Shown here piece by piece: positions 26,562 through 34,311 of a stretch of 64,000 nt of DNA (position 1 is the first letter of the stretch; each line of letters begins with the position of its first letter). The DNA lies in the NCBI RefSeq assembly GCF_026242045.1, contig NZ_JAPJDO010000013.1:62001-126000 (forward strand), read 5' to 3'. The notes beneath the pieces are model-generated. The model saw only the letters and a list, made by a program, of their open reading frames with translations, did no database searches and was not told where the DNA came from. Origin of the DNA: Mycobacterium pinniadriaticum. Its GTDB lineage: Bacteria > Actinomycetota > Actinomycetes > Mycobacteriales > Mycobacteriaceae. Made by a program: the position numbers and the translations under genes.

Positions 26562-27772
26562 CCGACGACGATGTGCGTGACGAGGTCCGCCGATGGCTGA
26601 CCGCCAACTGGGATGCCACCCTGGACCGCGGCCGCTGGGCCCAGTTGGTGTTCGACGCCGGCTGGGCCGTGCCGAGCTGGGAACCGCAGTGGTGGGGCCG
26701 CGGGTTGAGCGACCCGCAATCCCGCATCGTGGCAGCCGAATTCGCCGCGGTGGGCGCCCCGGGCACCGGTCACGATCGAGCGAACCTGTTCGCGTGCACG
26801 CTGCACGATCTGGGGACCGACGAGCAGAAGCACCGCCTCATTCCGCCGTCGATCCGCGGCGAGACGAAGTGGTGCCTGCTGTACTCGGAGCCGGGTGCGG
26901 GTTCGGACCTGGCCGGGTTGCGGACCAGGGCCGAGCAGGACGGCGACGACTGGGTGATCGACGGCCAGAAGGTGTGGACATCGTTCGCCACGTCAGCCGA
27001 CTACGGTCTGCTGGTGGCGCGCACGGATTGGGATGCGCCCAAGCACAACGGAATCAGCTTCTTCATGTTCCCGATGCGCCAGGCCGGCGTCGAGGTCCGC
27101 CCGATCCACCAGATCACCGGCGAATCGGAATTCAACGAGGTCTTCATCTCCGGCGCGCACGTGCCCGATGCGAACCTGGTCGGTGAACCGGGCGGCGGCT
27201 GGGCGGTGCTGCAGGTGGCGTTGTCCTATGAGCGCCGGTTGATGGGTGACCTGGCTCGCACATCGCGTTCGGCCCGCAAGCCGCAGGCCGACTCCGACAG
27301 CCTGGTCGAGATGGCCCGCCGCTCCGGCAAGCTCGGCGACTCCTTCATCCGGCAGGAGATCGCCCGGGTCGAGGCGTACGCCGCGGTGAACCGGTGGAAC
27401 ACCCAACGGGCCAAGGCCACCACCGATCGGGCCGAGGCCGCCACATTGCTGGCGCTGGGCAAGATCGCGATGTCGCGGATCCTGCACGAAACGGCCAAGG
27501 TTCAGACCGCGATCGCCGGCCCCGAGGCAATGCTGAGCGGTCCGGACAACCCGTTGGGTGACGCGGTGACGTTTCGAACTCTCAATGCGTATTTCACCTC
27601 TATCGGCGGTGGCACCGACCAGATCCAGCGCAACATCATCGGCGAGCGGATCTTGGGCCTGCCCAAAGAGCCGGAGCCCTATCGGAATACCCCATTTCGC
27701 GAGCTCCCTACCTCCAGCGATTTCGGCGCGCTAACCGCCGGTGAGCGAACGAAAACGCGCCGAAATCGCTAG
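26558..27772 (+). CDS. Acyl-CoA dehydrogenase, alpha-type subunit of second FadE pair
   Basis: This 404-residue acyl-CoA dehydrogenase has the intact flavin motif LLYSEPGAGSDLAGL and QKVWTSFA. The EGT Glu is replaced (SIGGGTDQIQRNI); a Glu in LSYERR (E225) is placed like the catalytic base of isovaleryl-CoA dehydrogenase. This is the alpha-type pattern of heterotetrameric FadE enzymes. The start is the GTG at 26558, overlapping the upstream stop. The last 19 codons (from about 27716) form one arm, the loop and the other arm of a strong hairpin, and the TAG stop shares CTAG with the convergent gene. Confidence 0.9.
   Translation: MTDDDVRDEVRRWLTANWDATLDRGRWAQLVFDAGWAVPSWEPQWWGRGLSDPQSRIVAAEFAAVGAPGTGHDRANLFACTLHDLGTDEQKHRLIPPSIRGETKWCLLYSEPGAGSDLAGLRTRAEQDGDDWVIDGQKVWTSFATSADYGLLVARTDWDAPKHNGISFFMFPMRQAGVEVRPIHQITGESEFNEVFISGAHVPDANLVGEPGGGWAVLQVALSYERRLMGDLARTSRSARKPQADSDSLVEMARRSGKLGDSFIRQEIARVEAYAAVNRWNTQRAKATTDRAEAATLLALGKIAMSRILHETAKVQTAIAGPEAMLSGPDNPLGDAVTFRTLNAYFTSIGGGTDQIQRNIIGERILGLPKEPEPYRNTPFRELPTSSDFGALTAGERTKTRRNR
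27716..27770. terminator. 15-bp perfect hairpin, bidirectional terminator inside coding end
   Basis: AGCGATTTCGGCGCG (27716-27730) and CGCGCCGAAATCGCT (27756-27770) are perfect inverted repeats with a 25-nt loop. For the minus-strand amidohydrolase gene the hairpin begins directly at its stop codon, as a normal terminator would. For the plus-strand dehydrogenase it is inside the last 19 codons. Confidence 0.7.
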
Positions 27773-29058
27773 GGGAGGTGGCCGCCGATGACGGTGGCGG
27801 TCACCAGGTCGGCGTCGAGCGCATCGAGGACCTCGGCCGGCGGTGCGCTCAGCACACACAGGTCCCCGGGCTGCCCCGGTTCGACGGTCCGGGCGACATC
27901 GGGACGCTCGGCATACCCGGTGAACATCGCGAGAGCCGTCGCAGCTGAAACGCATTCGCTGGCGTTGAGCACCGAACCACTGCCCGCAGTGCGGCGCACG
28001 GCGGCACGCATCGCCGCCCACGGGTCGGCACCGCCGAACGGCAGGTCCGTCGAGAGGGCGACCCGCACGCCGGCCCGCCGCAGCGACGCCAGCCGCCACA
28101 GCCCGGGCTGATCGGCAGGATCGACGTCGGCGAGGTATTGGTCACCCCGTTCGGCGACGAAGTTGGGTTGGGTCACCACCAGGACACCCAACCCGGCGAG
28201 CTCGGCCAGGGTGTCGGCCGGCACCACCGCGGCGTGTTCGATCCGGTCGCCAGGGTGCACGCCGGCCGTCTGCAGGGCAGCCAGGCTGACGACCAATTGG
28301 CCAGCGGTCACACAATGCAGGGCGACCGGCCCCCCGGCGCGATGCCGTCCGCCGATCCAGTCGGTCAGCTCGTCGAGGTCCAGCGAATCGTCGTGCAGGA
28401 TCCGCTTTCCCGGGGCCAGCCAGTGCACCCGCTGACAGAGCCCGCCGTGCCGGTGCTCCTCGGTCAGCGTGACGATGTCGTCGGCGCCCAGGCCCGGGGT
28501 GGCATCGGTGACTCCGGTGACGCCGTAGCCCAGCAGGCGGCGGCTGATCGCGGCCAAATTGGTGTCGCGGCGCGCGACCGCGTCCGACCAGCTGTCGTAG
28601 CTTCGCAGCCTGCCATCGGGGTGGTCGGGTAGGCCGACAGCGGCCAGGCCTGCCGAGTTCAGGAACCACAGCACGCCGCTGCGATGCTGAATACGCACCG
28701 GCACATCTGCTCTGAGCTCGTCGAGCACCGATCGATCCAGCGGGCCCGCCGCGGACTCGTGATAGCCCACGGCTCGGACCCAGCCGTCGACTCCGACCGG
28801 CGCGGTGCTCAGTACGTCGGCGAGATCGGCGTGGGTGCGCACCTTGGCGGGCCCGATCTGGACGGAATCGAGTGCGGCGGCCGCGGCCCGGAGATGCACA
28901 TGGTGATCATGCAGACCCGGTATCACCGTGCCGCCGGCCGCATCGAGCACCGTCTCGGCCGGCCTCGGAGTCAGCGCATCGGCCACCTGTTCAATGTGGG
29001 AGCTCACCCGGACGTCGGCGACCCGACCGTCGAGCAGGTGTGTTCGCTGGATCAGCAT
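27769..29058 (-). CDS. Amidohydrolase family protein
   Basis: This 429-residue amidohydrolase has the metal motif LHDHHVHLR (HxH at 53-55), a metal His in RIEHAAVVP and the Asp in LSTDLPFGG. The short C-terminal sheet QPGDLCVLSAPP is typical of the composite domain. It is a more compact relative of the YtcJ-like enzyme at 19805. The substrate is unknown; an amide, lactam or lactone is possible. It overlaps the CoA transferase gene by 7 bp (29052-29058) and is translated after it. Its TAG stop lies in the CTAG shared with the convergent dehydrogenase. Confidence 0.88.
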   Translation of the reverse strand: MLIQRTHLLDGRVADVRVSSHIEQVADALTPRPAETVLDAAGGTVIPGLHDHHVHLRAAAAALDSVQIGPAKVRTHADLADVLSTAPVGVDGWVRAVGYHESAAGPLDRSVLDELRADVPVRIQHRSGVLWFLNSAGLAAVGLPDHPDGRLRSYDSWSDAVARRDTNLAAISRRLLGYGVTGVTDATPGLGADDIVTLTEEHRHGGLCQRVHWLAPGKRILHDDSLDLDELTDWIGGRHRAGGPVALHCVTAGQLVVSLAALQTAGVHPGDRIEHAAVVPADTLAELAGLGVLVVTQPNFVAERGDQYLADVDPADQPGLWRLASLRRAGVRVALSTDLPFGGADPWAAMRAAVRRTAGSGSVLNASECVSAATALAMFTGYAERPDVARTVEPGQPGDLCVLSAPPAEVLDALDADLVTATVIGGHLP

Positions 29059-30239
29059 GGGACCGAATTCCGCTGGATGACTATGGCTTCGACCGCTGCG
29101 TTGTCGGCACCGAGCTCCGCTGCACGCGCGGTGGGCGGTGGAGGTTGCGGCGGTGCGGCGGCTATCGGGGATGTCGACGGCCGGGTAGGAAGCGTCGCGT
29201 AACTCGCCGCGACAGCCGACATCGCCACCTCGAGGGTTTCTCCCCCGCCGCGACTCAGTGAATTCGCCACGGCCAGAGCTGATTCCATCCCGGTGAGCGG
29301 ATCGGCGATGGCGTCGCCGCAGAACACCGGACCGTCGATGCTGGTTCCGAGCAAGCCGCCCGCCACCGCGGCGTCGTCACCGAAGGCAGCACGGTGCGAA
29401 TCCTGGCCATACCCACTGACCCGCAGCCACACTCTGCCGTTGGGCCCGGGCAGCGTCTCCGGACTCAGGCCTCGCCGGGCCAGCGCGCCGGGCCGCGACC
29501 CCTCGATCACGATGTCGGCGGCTGCCAGCAACGCCCGCAGGCGTTCGCGGTCGCGGTCGAAATCCAATGCATAAGAGAGTTTCCCGTGATTGATCCAGTC
29601 GTAGAAGGCCTTGTTGCCGGACCGGGTTCCGTCCGGGCGGGCCGGGCTCTCCACCTTGACGACGGTGGCGCCGCCGGCGGCGAGCATCCGGCCACACAGT
29701 GGGCCCGCCCACATCGACGACAGGTCGGCCACCAGCAAGCCCTGCGCTGGGCGGGGCACCGCCCGACGCCCGCACGGGCGGACCCGGACGGGCGCGGCGA
29801 TCGCCTCGCCGACCCGAGCCACCGGCAGGTTCAGCAGCGCGGCCCGTTCCACGATGTCGCCGCCATCACGTTGGGCGGCCCAGCGGGCGATCACCGGCCA
29901 GGGATCGTCGGGCACGGAGTCGGCTTCAACGAGGGCGGGCATGGCGGCGATGTCGTCGACACGGGACAGGGTCAGCGCCCACCAACCGTCCCGCGACCGC
30001 ATCAGCCGGGTTGCCCCGCCGGCCGAGGTTCGGCCGCGTCGGTGCAGTCCGAGCAACGCAGCCCGGCCGGTCAGTAGTGTCGCGGCATCAACGCCGATTC
30101 CCAGAAGCTGAGTGAGGTCCGCGGCGACGGTTGCCGCACGGTCCAGCACCGCCGACCGCGAATGGTCGGGCGGGCCGTCGGGGAGCCCGGTCAGCCAGGC
30201 CAGGCCGCTGCCCGCCCAGTCGGTGCCGGAGACGTTCAC
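29052..30239 (-). CDS. Class III (CaiB-like) CoA transferase with permuted domain order
   Basis: This 395-residue protein is of the CaiB/BaiF family. The normal N-terminal hallmark (VADLSSMWAGPLCGRMLAAGGATVVKVE) begins only at about residue 170. The catalytic-Asp region CGDAIADPLTGMESALAVANSL comes near the C-terminus. The first 160 residues contain what is normally the end of such enzymes: MRSRDGWWALTLSRVDD and the LLNLPVARVGE-type tail. The order is therefore C-terminal part, then N-terminal part. CoA transfer between carboxylic acids is the likely reaction, or the enzyme may be a racemase relative. GTG start at 30239; it overlaps the amidohydrolase gene. Confidence 0.82.
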   Translation of the reverse strand: MNVSGTDWAGSGLAWLTGLPDGPPDHSRSAVLDRAATVAADLTQLLGIGVDAATLLTGRAALLGLHRRGRTSAGGATRLMRSRDGWWALTLSRVDDIAAMPALVEADSVPDDPWPVIARWAAQRDGGDIVERAALLNLPVARVGEAIAAPVRVRPCGRRAVPRPAQGLLVADLSSMWAGPLCGRMLAAGGATVVKVESPARPDGTRSGNKAFYDWINHGKLSYALDFDRDRERLRALLAAADIVIEGSRPGALARRGLSPETLPGPNGRVWLRVSGYGQDSHRAAFGDDAAVAGGLLGTSIDGPVFCGDAIADPLTGMESALAVANSLSRGGGETLEVAMSAVAASYATLPTRPSTSPIAAAPPQPPPPTARAAELGADNAAVEAIVIQRNSVPC

Positions 30240-30256
30240 CCGACAAGTATCCCCTC

Positions 30257-30324
30257 ACGCCCAAACCGACATTCCGCCGGGAAACTGCGAGTGAACACCC
30301 GCACAACGTCGATCTCGGCGTCGG
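30257..30324 (-). repeat. Intergenic 3'-end repeat, copy 2 of 3
   Basis: This is the second copy of the family at 29-95 and 48548-48611. It lies directly 3' of the Rv0216-like gene on the minus strand. Here AAACCGAC (30263-30270) and GTCGGTTT (30320-30327) can pair perfectly, and the second arm overlaps the TAA stop (30326-30328). It fills the 86-bp gap before the CoA transferase gene. Confidence 0.65.
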
Positions 30325-30325
30325 T

Positions 30326-31345
30326 TTAGAACTGAAGCGCGCTGAACCGCCAGTCCAACACCGGCCGGTCGGTGCCGTCGGCGGCCGCCGCATAGACCAG
30401 CGAGCGCAGGGCGAGCACCCCACCGCGGTCACCGGCCAACGGCCGGGCTGCTTCGATGTGCAGGTCGCTGTACAACGTGTCGCCCTCGTGCACCGGGCCG
30501 GTGTGATCACAGGACTGCCAACCCAGCACGGTCGCCAGGTTCGGCAGCAGTCGGCTGGCCTGGGCCAGGGCCAATCCGATGGTGTGCCCGCCGTAGACCA
30601 GGCGCTGGCCACCGATTCGTGAATCATGGTGAGTGGCGGCGATATTCAGACTGAGCCGGGCCAACTCGGGTGCTGAGCTGACGACGTCACCGGTACTGTG
30701 TAGCACCGAGCCAGCCATGTCGGGGTAGAAGTGCGGCCCGGGGACCCGTTCCCGGAAGGTCGCCGCGTTCCAGTCGAGGGTCGGATCCGGGGCGGGCGCC
30801 AGCTCGGCGCCGACCCGGGCCAGGTCGTCGGCGTGACCGGTGTCGGCGGCATTGGGACTCAGCGGCAGCATCGCGCAGCGGTAGAAGTCCAGCACCAGCC
30901 TGCCGACCTGGTCGATCGTGGTCATCCGTAGCGCCGCCAGACCCGTCGGCGCGCGGCCGGGTTTGGCGGTGTTCTGGCGCAGGCCGACCACCTCGGTGCG
31001 GGTGAACATGGTGTCGCCGACGATCGGGTAGCGGTAGAAGGTCAGCCCCCGGTAGAACAGGTTCGCCTTGACCCGCTGGGTTGCCAATGTGCTCTGGCCG
31101 ATCGCGACGTCGCAGACCAGCCCCGGATGGGCCAGCGGGCCGTCACTGCCGACGACAGCGTGCGCCAGGTCCGCGTCCAGGGAGAGCCGCAACCGGTCCC
31201 CGAGAATGGCCTGGTGGGTCGCCGCGGCACCCGAGCTCAGAGTCATCGACGGTGCCCAGTCGAAGACCTGGCCGACCACCAGATCGTCGAAATAGGGACC
31301 ACCGGCTTCGCCGCCGCCGATATGGCCGTACAAAGTCACAGTCAC
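30326..31345 (-). CDS. Double-hotdog MaoC-like protein (Rv0216 orthologue)
   Basis: This 339-residue protein has two hotdog domains and matches M. tuberculosis Rv0216, whose double-hotdog structure is known. YFDDLVVGQVFDWAPSMTLS opens the first domain. The second has ARLSLNIAATHHDSRIGGQRLVYGGHTIGLA where (R)-hydratases keep D-x-N-P-x-H; the Asp position is Asn here, so hydratase activity is doubtful. The role is unknown, probably binding or processing an acyl-CoA. GTG start at 31345. It is divergent from fadE3, as in M. tuberculosis, across a 69-bp gap with an operator-like repeat. Confidence 0.9.
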   Translation of the reverse strand: MTVTLYGHIGGGEAGGPYFDDLVVGQVFDWAPSMTLSSGAAATHQAILGDRLRLSLDADLAHAVVGSDGPLAHPGLVCDVAIGQSTLATQRVKANLFYRGLTFYRYPIVGDTMFTRTEVVGLRQNTAKPGRAPTGLAALRMTTIDQVGRLVLDFYRCAMLPLSPNAADTGHADDLARVGAELAPAPDPTLDWNAATFRERVPGPHFYPDMAGSVLHSTGDVVSSAPELARLSLNIAATHHDSRIGGQRLVYGGHTIGLALAQASRLLPNLATVLGWQSCDHTGPVHEGDTLYSDLHIEAARPLAGDRGGVLALRSLVYAAAADGTDRPVLDWRFSALQF

Positions 31346-31389
31346 TCATACTGGTAGTTCCCTCGACTTCGTGTCAATATGGCCGTACA
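31320..31389. promoter_or_regulatory. Two identical 13-bp boxes in the Rv0216/fadE3 divergent region
   Basis: ATATGGCCGTACA occurs exactly at 31320-31332 (inside the first codons of the Rv0216-like gene) and at 31377-31389 (26 bp before the fadE3 GTG), 57 bp apart. Each contains an imperfect palindrome around GGCC. The GntR gene downstream of fadE3 is the natural candidate to bind them. No -10/-35 pair is convincing. Confidence 0.5.
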
Positions 31390-31414
31390 TTTCCCGATCT
31401 TGGAGCGGACCTTG

Positions 31415-32572
31415 GTGAGCACTGCACTCGACGATGAAGAAACGATGCTGGTGGAAACGGTGCGGGCGTTCGTCGACCGGGACGTCAAACCCACGATCCG
31501 CGAGGTCGAGCACGCCAACACCTATCCCGAGGCGTGGATCGAACAGATGAAGCGGATCGGTGTTTACGGGCTGGCGATCAGTGAGCAGTACGGCGGCTCC
31601 CCGGTCTCGATGCCCTGCTACGTCGAGATCACCCAGGAGCTCGCCCGCGGATGGATGAGCCTGGCCGGGGCGATGGGCGGGCACACCGTGGTCGCCAAGC
31701 TGCTGGAGACCTTCGGCACCGAGGAGCAGAAGCAGACCTATCTGCCCCCGATGGCCACCGGCGCGCTGCGGGCCACCATGGCGCTGACGGAACCCGGCGG
31801 CGGGTCGGATCTGCAGAACATGGCCACCCTCGCCCGCCGCGACGGCGATGAGCTGGTGATCACCGGGGCGAAGACCTGGATCAGCAATGCCCGTATGTCC
31901 GGTCTGATCGCCCTGCTGTGCAAGACCGATCCGCAGGCCACGCCCCGGCACAAGGGCATCTCGGTGGTGCTCGTCGAATCGCCGACCGCCGGGCTGACGA
32001 TCTCGCGCGATCTGCCCAAGCTCGGCTACAAAGGGGTCGAATCGTGCGAGTTGGCCTTCGACGAATGCCGGGTGCCGGTCACCGCGATTCTGGGCGGAGA
32101 GCCCGGGCGCGGCTTCAGCCAGATGATGAAAGGTCTTGAGACCGGCCGTATTCAGGTGGCATCCCGGGCACTGGGGGTGGCGACGGCGGCGCTGGAGGAC
32201 GCACTGGCCTACGCCCAGGACCGGGAAAGCTTCGGCCAGCCGATCTGGAAGCACCAGTCGATCGGCAACTACCTAGCCGATATGGCCACCAAGCTGACCG
32301 CCGCCCGCCAGCTGACCCGCTACGCCGCCGAACGCTATGACAGCGGCCAGCGTTGTGACATGGAGGCCGGCATGGCCAAGCTGTTCGCCTCCGAGGTCGC
32401 GATGGAGATCGCGCTGAACGCGGTGCGCATCCACGGTGGCTACGGGTACTCCACCGAATATGACGTCGAGCGCTACTTCCGCGACGCGCCGCTGATGATC
32501 GTCGGTGAGGGCACCAACGAGATCCAGCGCAATGTCATCGCCGGCCAACTCGTCGCTCGCGGAGGCATTTGA
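31415..32572 (+). CDS. fadE3: Acyl-CoA dehydrogenase FadE3
   Basis: This 385-residue acyl-CoA dehydrogenase is canonical, with MALTEPGGGSDLQNM at the flavin site, GAKTWISNA, RESFGQPIWKHQSIGNYLADM and the catalytic Glu in VGEGTNEIQRNVIA. It would oxidise a saturated acyl-CoA to the 2-enoyl-CoA. The GTG at 31415 has GGAG nine bases upstream; a start at 31379 would add 12 residues without a Shine-Dalgarno. The position next to an Rv0216 homologue in divergent orientation identifies it with fadE3 (Rv0215c). The GntR gene starts 37 bp downstream. Confidence 0.92.
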   Translation: MSTALDDEETMLVETVRAFVDRDVKPTIREVEHANTYPEAWIEQMKRIGVYGLAISEQYGGSPVSMPCYVEITQELARGWMSLAGAMGGHTVVAKLLETFGTEEQKQTYLPPMATGALRATMALTEPGGGSDLQNMATLARRDGDELVITGAKTWISNARMSGLIALLCKTDPQATPRHKGISVVLVESPTAGLTISRDLPKLGYKGVESCELAFDECRVPVTAILGGEPGRGFSQMMKGLETGRIQVASRALGVATAALEDALAYAQDRESFGQPIWKHQSIGNYLADMATKLTAARQLTRYAAERYDSGQRCDMEAGMAKLFASEVAMEIALNAVRIHGGYGYSTEYDVERYFRDAPLMIVGEGTNEIQRNVIAGQLVARGGI

Positions 32573-32609
32573 TGCCGACATCAGACTTGCGAGGCATCCA
32601 GGGCCGCCG

Positions 32610-33365
32610 ATGAAACCCGAACCCGCGTATCAAGTTCTGCGGCAACGGCTTCGCGATGAGATCGCTTCCGGGGCCTACCCTGAGGGAGTCCGGCTGCCGA
32701 CCGAGTCCGAGTTGGTCGCCGAGCACGGGTTGTCCCGCCAGACGGTGCGCCGGGCGTTTCAGGATCTGGTGGCCGAGGGCGTGGTCCACCGGGTGCCTGG
32801 GCGGGGCACGTACGCCAATCGGGGATATTTGCGGCAGCTGGGTTCGATCGAGGACCTGATGAGCCTGTCCGAGGACACCACCATGGAAGTCCTGCAGGGC
32901 CTTTCCCGCCGCGTCGACGTCAGCGCGGCCAGCCGGCTCAGACTGGATGACGACGTCGTCCACACCGTGGTGTTCCGACGCCTGCACGACCGGAGGGCAG
33001 GAGCGCAGCGACCCGGGGAAAACGACGGAGTTCCCTTCGTGGTGACCACGGTGCACCTGCCCGACGCGATGGCCCGACTGGTCTTCGACTCGCCGGATCT
33101 CGCCGACGGCGCCGTCGGCACCAACACCGTCATCGGCGTTCTCGAGCCGCACCTCGACCAGCCCATCGCAGAGGCGGCGCAGTCGATCACCGTGGCCCCG
33201 GCCGACGAGGTGGTCGCCGGGGCGCTCGGCTGCGACCCCGGGCATCCGATGCTGCGGGTGGACCGGCTGTACTCCGACGCCGCCGGTACCCCCGTCGAGC
33301 TGTCGGTCAGCCATTTCCTGCCCGAGCAGTACACCTATCGGGTCACGTTGCGCCGCTCGAGCTGA
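32610..33365 (+). CDS. GntR/HutC-family regulator (UTRA domain)
   Basis: This 251-residue regulator has an N-terminal winged helix (AYQVLRQRLRDEIASGAYPEG and LPTESELVAEHGLSRQTVRRAF, residues 6-48) and a UTRA-type ligand domain to the end (EAAQSITVAPADEVVAGAL, VDRLYSDAAGTPVELSVSHF). The segment RRAGAQRPGEND, about residue 130, looks like a loop insertion in the UTRA fold. The ATG at 32610 has only a weak Shine-Dalgarno. It is probably cotranscribed with fadE3 and may bind the 13-bp boxes upstream of fadE3. The 3' end overlaps the convergent crotonase by 23 bp. Confidence 0.9.
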   Translation: MKPEPAYQVLRQRLRDEIASGAYPEGVRLPTESELVAEHGLSRQTVRRAFQDLVAEGVVHRVPGRGTYANRGYLRQLGSIEDLMSLSEDTTMEVLQGLSRRVDVSAASRLRLDDDVVHTVVFRRLHDRRAGAQRPGENDGVPFVVTTVHLPDAMARLVFDSPDLADGAVGTNTVIGVLEPHLDQPIAEAAQSITVAPADEVVAGALGCDPGHPMLRVDRLYSDAAGTPVELSVSHFLPEQYTYRVTLRRSS

Positions 33366-34296
33366 CCTCGTCGACCAGCCCCCACGCCAGCGCGGTTGCC
33401 GGATCGATCGTCCGGCCTGAGAGCACCAAATAGGCTGTGCGCCAACGCCCGATGCGCCGGGTGATGCTCAACGTGCCGCCGGCTCCGGGAATGAGCCCCA
33501 ACGTCAGTTCGGGAAGACCCAGCACCGCGTCCGGGTGACAGACCACCCACCCGCAGAACGACGCCATCTCCAGTCCGCTGCCCAGCACACGACCGTGGAT
33601 CTCGGCGCGGCAGGACCGTCCGAGCCGGCGTGTGAGCTCGTCGAGGGCAAGCGCGGGGCTGTGTCGGGTGCGGGCCAGATGCGCGGCGGCCGGATCGGCG
33701 AAGGTGCCGAACTCGCCGAGATCCCCACCGCTGCAGAAGGACGGGCCGTTGCCACCGAGGACCACCTCGGTGACCGTGTCGTCCAGCAGTGCGACGCTGA
33801 GCGCCTCCAGCAACAGTGCTCGGGCATCGGTGCTGAAGGCGTTGTGCCGCAACGGGCGATTGAACCGGATCCGCAGCGTTGCACCGTCGCGCTCGGCCAG
33901 GACCGGATCGGGGATATCGGGAAGTGTGGCCGGACCGCGCTCGGCTAGCCAGCCGGCGAACTCAGGGCCGGCCTGCAGCGTCGAGTAGGCCAGTGATTCG
34001 GTGACGATCCCCGGCAGTGCGGGCCCGGTCACGTCGACACATCGCAGCACGTCGTCGCACACCGCGCTGGCGATCGGCCACCGCTGACAGCGCTCGGCCA
34101 GTTCGGCCACTGTGCGGTCAACCGACTCCACCGTGACGAACCGGCGATCCTCATGCTCGGTGTCGGTAAGCGCGACCGTCGCGGTGTCAAGCCAGAATTC
34201 ACCGTCCGGTGTGGACGACTCCCCCACTGCCACCACGACATCCGGCGGATCGGTCACCCCGATCGGGGGCGGGTCGGACAGGTCCACGACCAACAT
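33343..34296 (-). CDS. Enoyl-CoA hydratase/isomerase-family protein
   Basis: This 317-residue crotonase-fold protein has the family core in its C-terminal two-thirds (IRFNRPLRHNAFS, GNGPSFCSGGDLGEF, and GLPELTLGLIPGAGGTLSITRRIG). An N-terminal extension of about 130 residues has no motif I recognise. The oxyanion-hole segments are present, but the usual second-site Glu of hydratases is not obvious (RVLGSGLEMASFC), so it may be an isomerase or a variant. It follows fadD4 by 15 bp on the same strand, suggesting a pckA-fadD4-crotonase transcription order. ATG start at 34296. Confidence 0.85.
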   Translation of the reverse strand: MLVVDLSDPPPIGVTDPPDVVVAVGESSTPDGEFWLDTATVALTDTEHEDRRFVTVESVDRTVAELAERCQRWPIASAVCDDVLRCVDVTGPALPGIVTESLAYSTLQAGPEFAGWLAERGPATLPDIPDPVLAERDGATLRIRFNRPLRHNAFSTDARALLLEALSVALLDDTVTEVVLGGNGPSFCSGGDLGEFGTFADPAAAHLARTRHSPALALDELTRRLGRSCRAEIHGRVLGSGLEMASFCGWVVCHPDAVLGLPELTLGLIPGAGGTLSITRRIGRWRTAYLVLSGRTIDPATALAWGLVDEVSSSGAT

Positions 34297-34311
34297 CAGT
34301 CGAGCGTTCCG

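Noticed and set aside
30326..31345. Functional (R)-hydratase active site in the Rv0216-like protein
   Set aside because: At the D-x-N-P-x-H motif the Asp is Asn, and the following Asn and Pro are also changed, so I did not assign hydratase activity.
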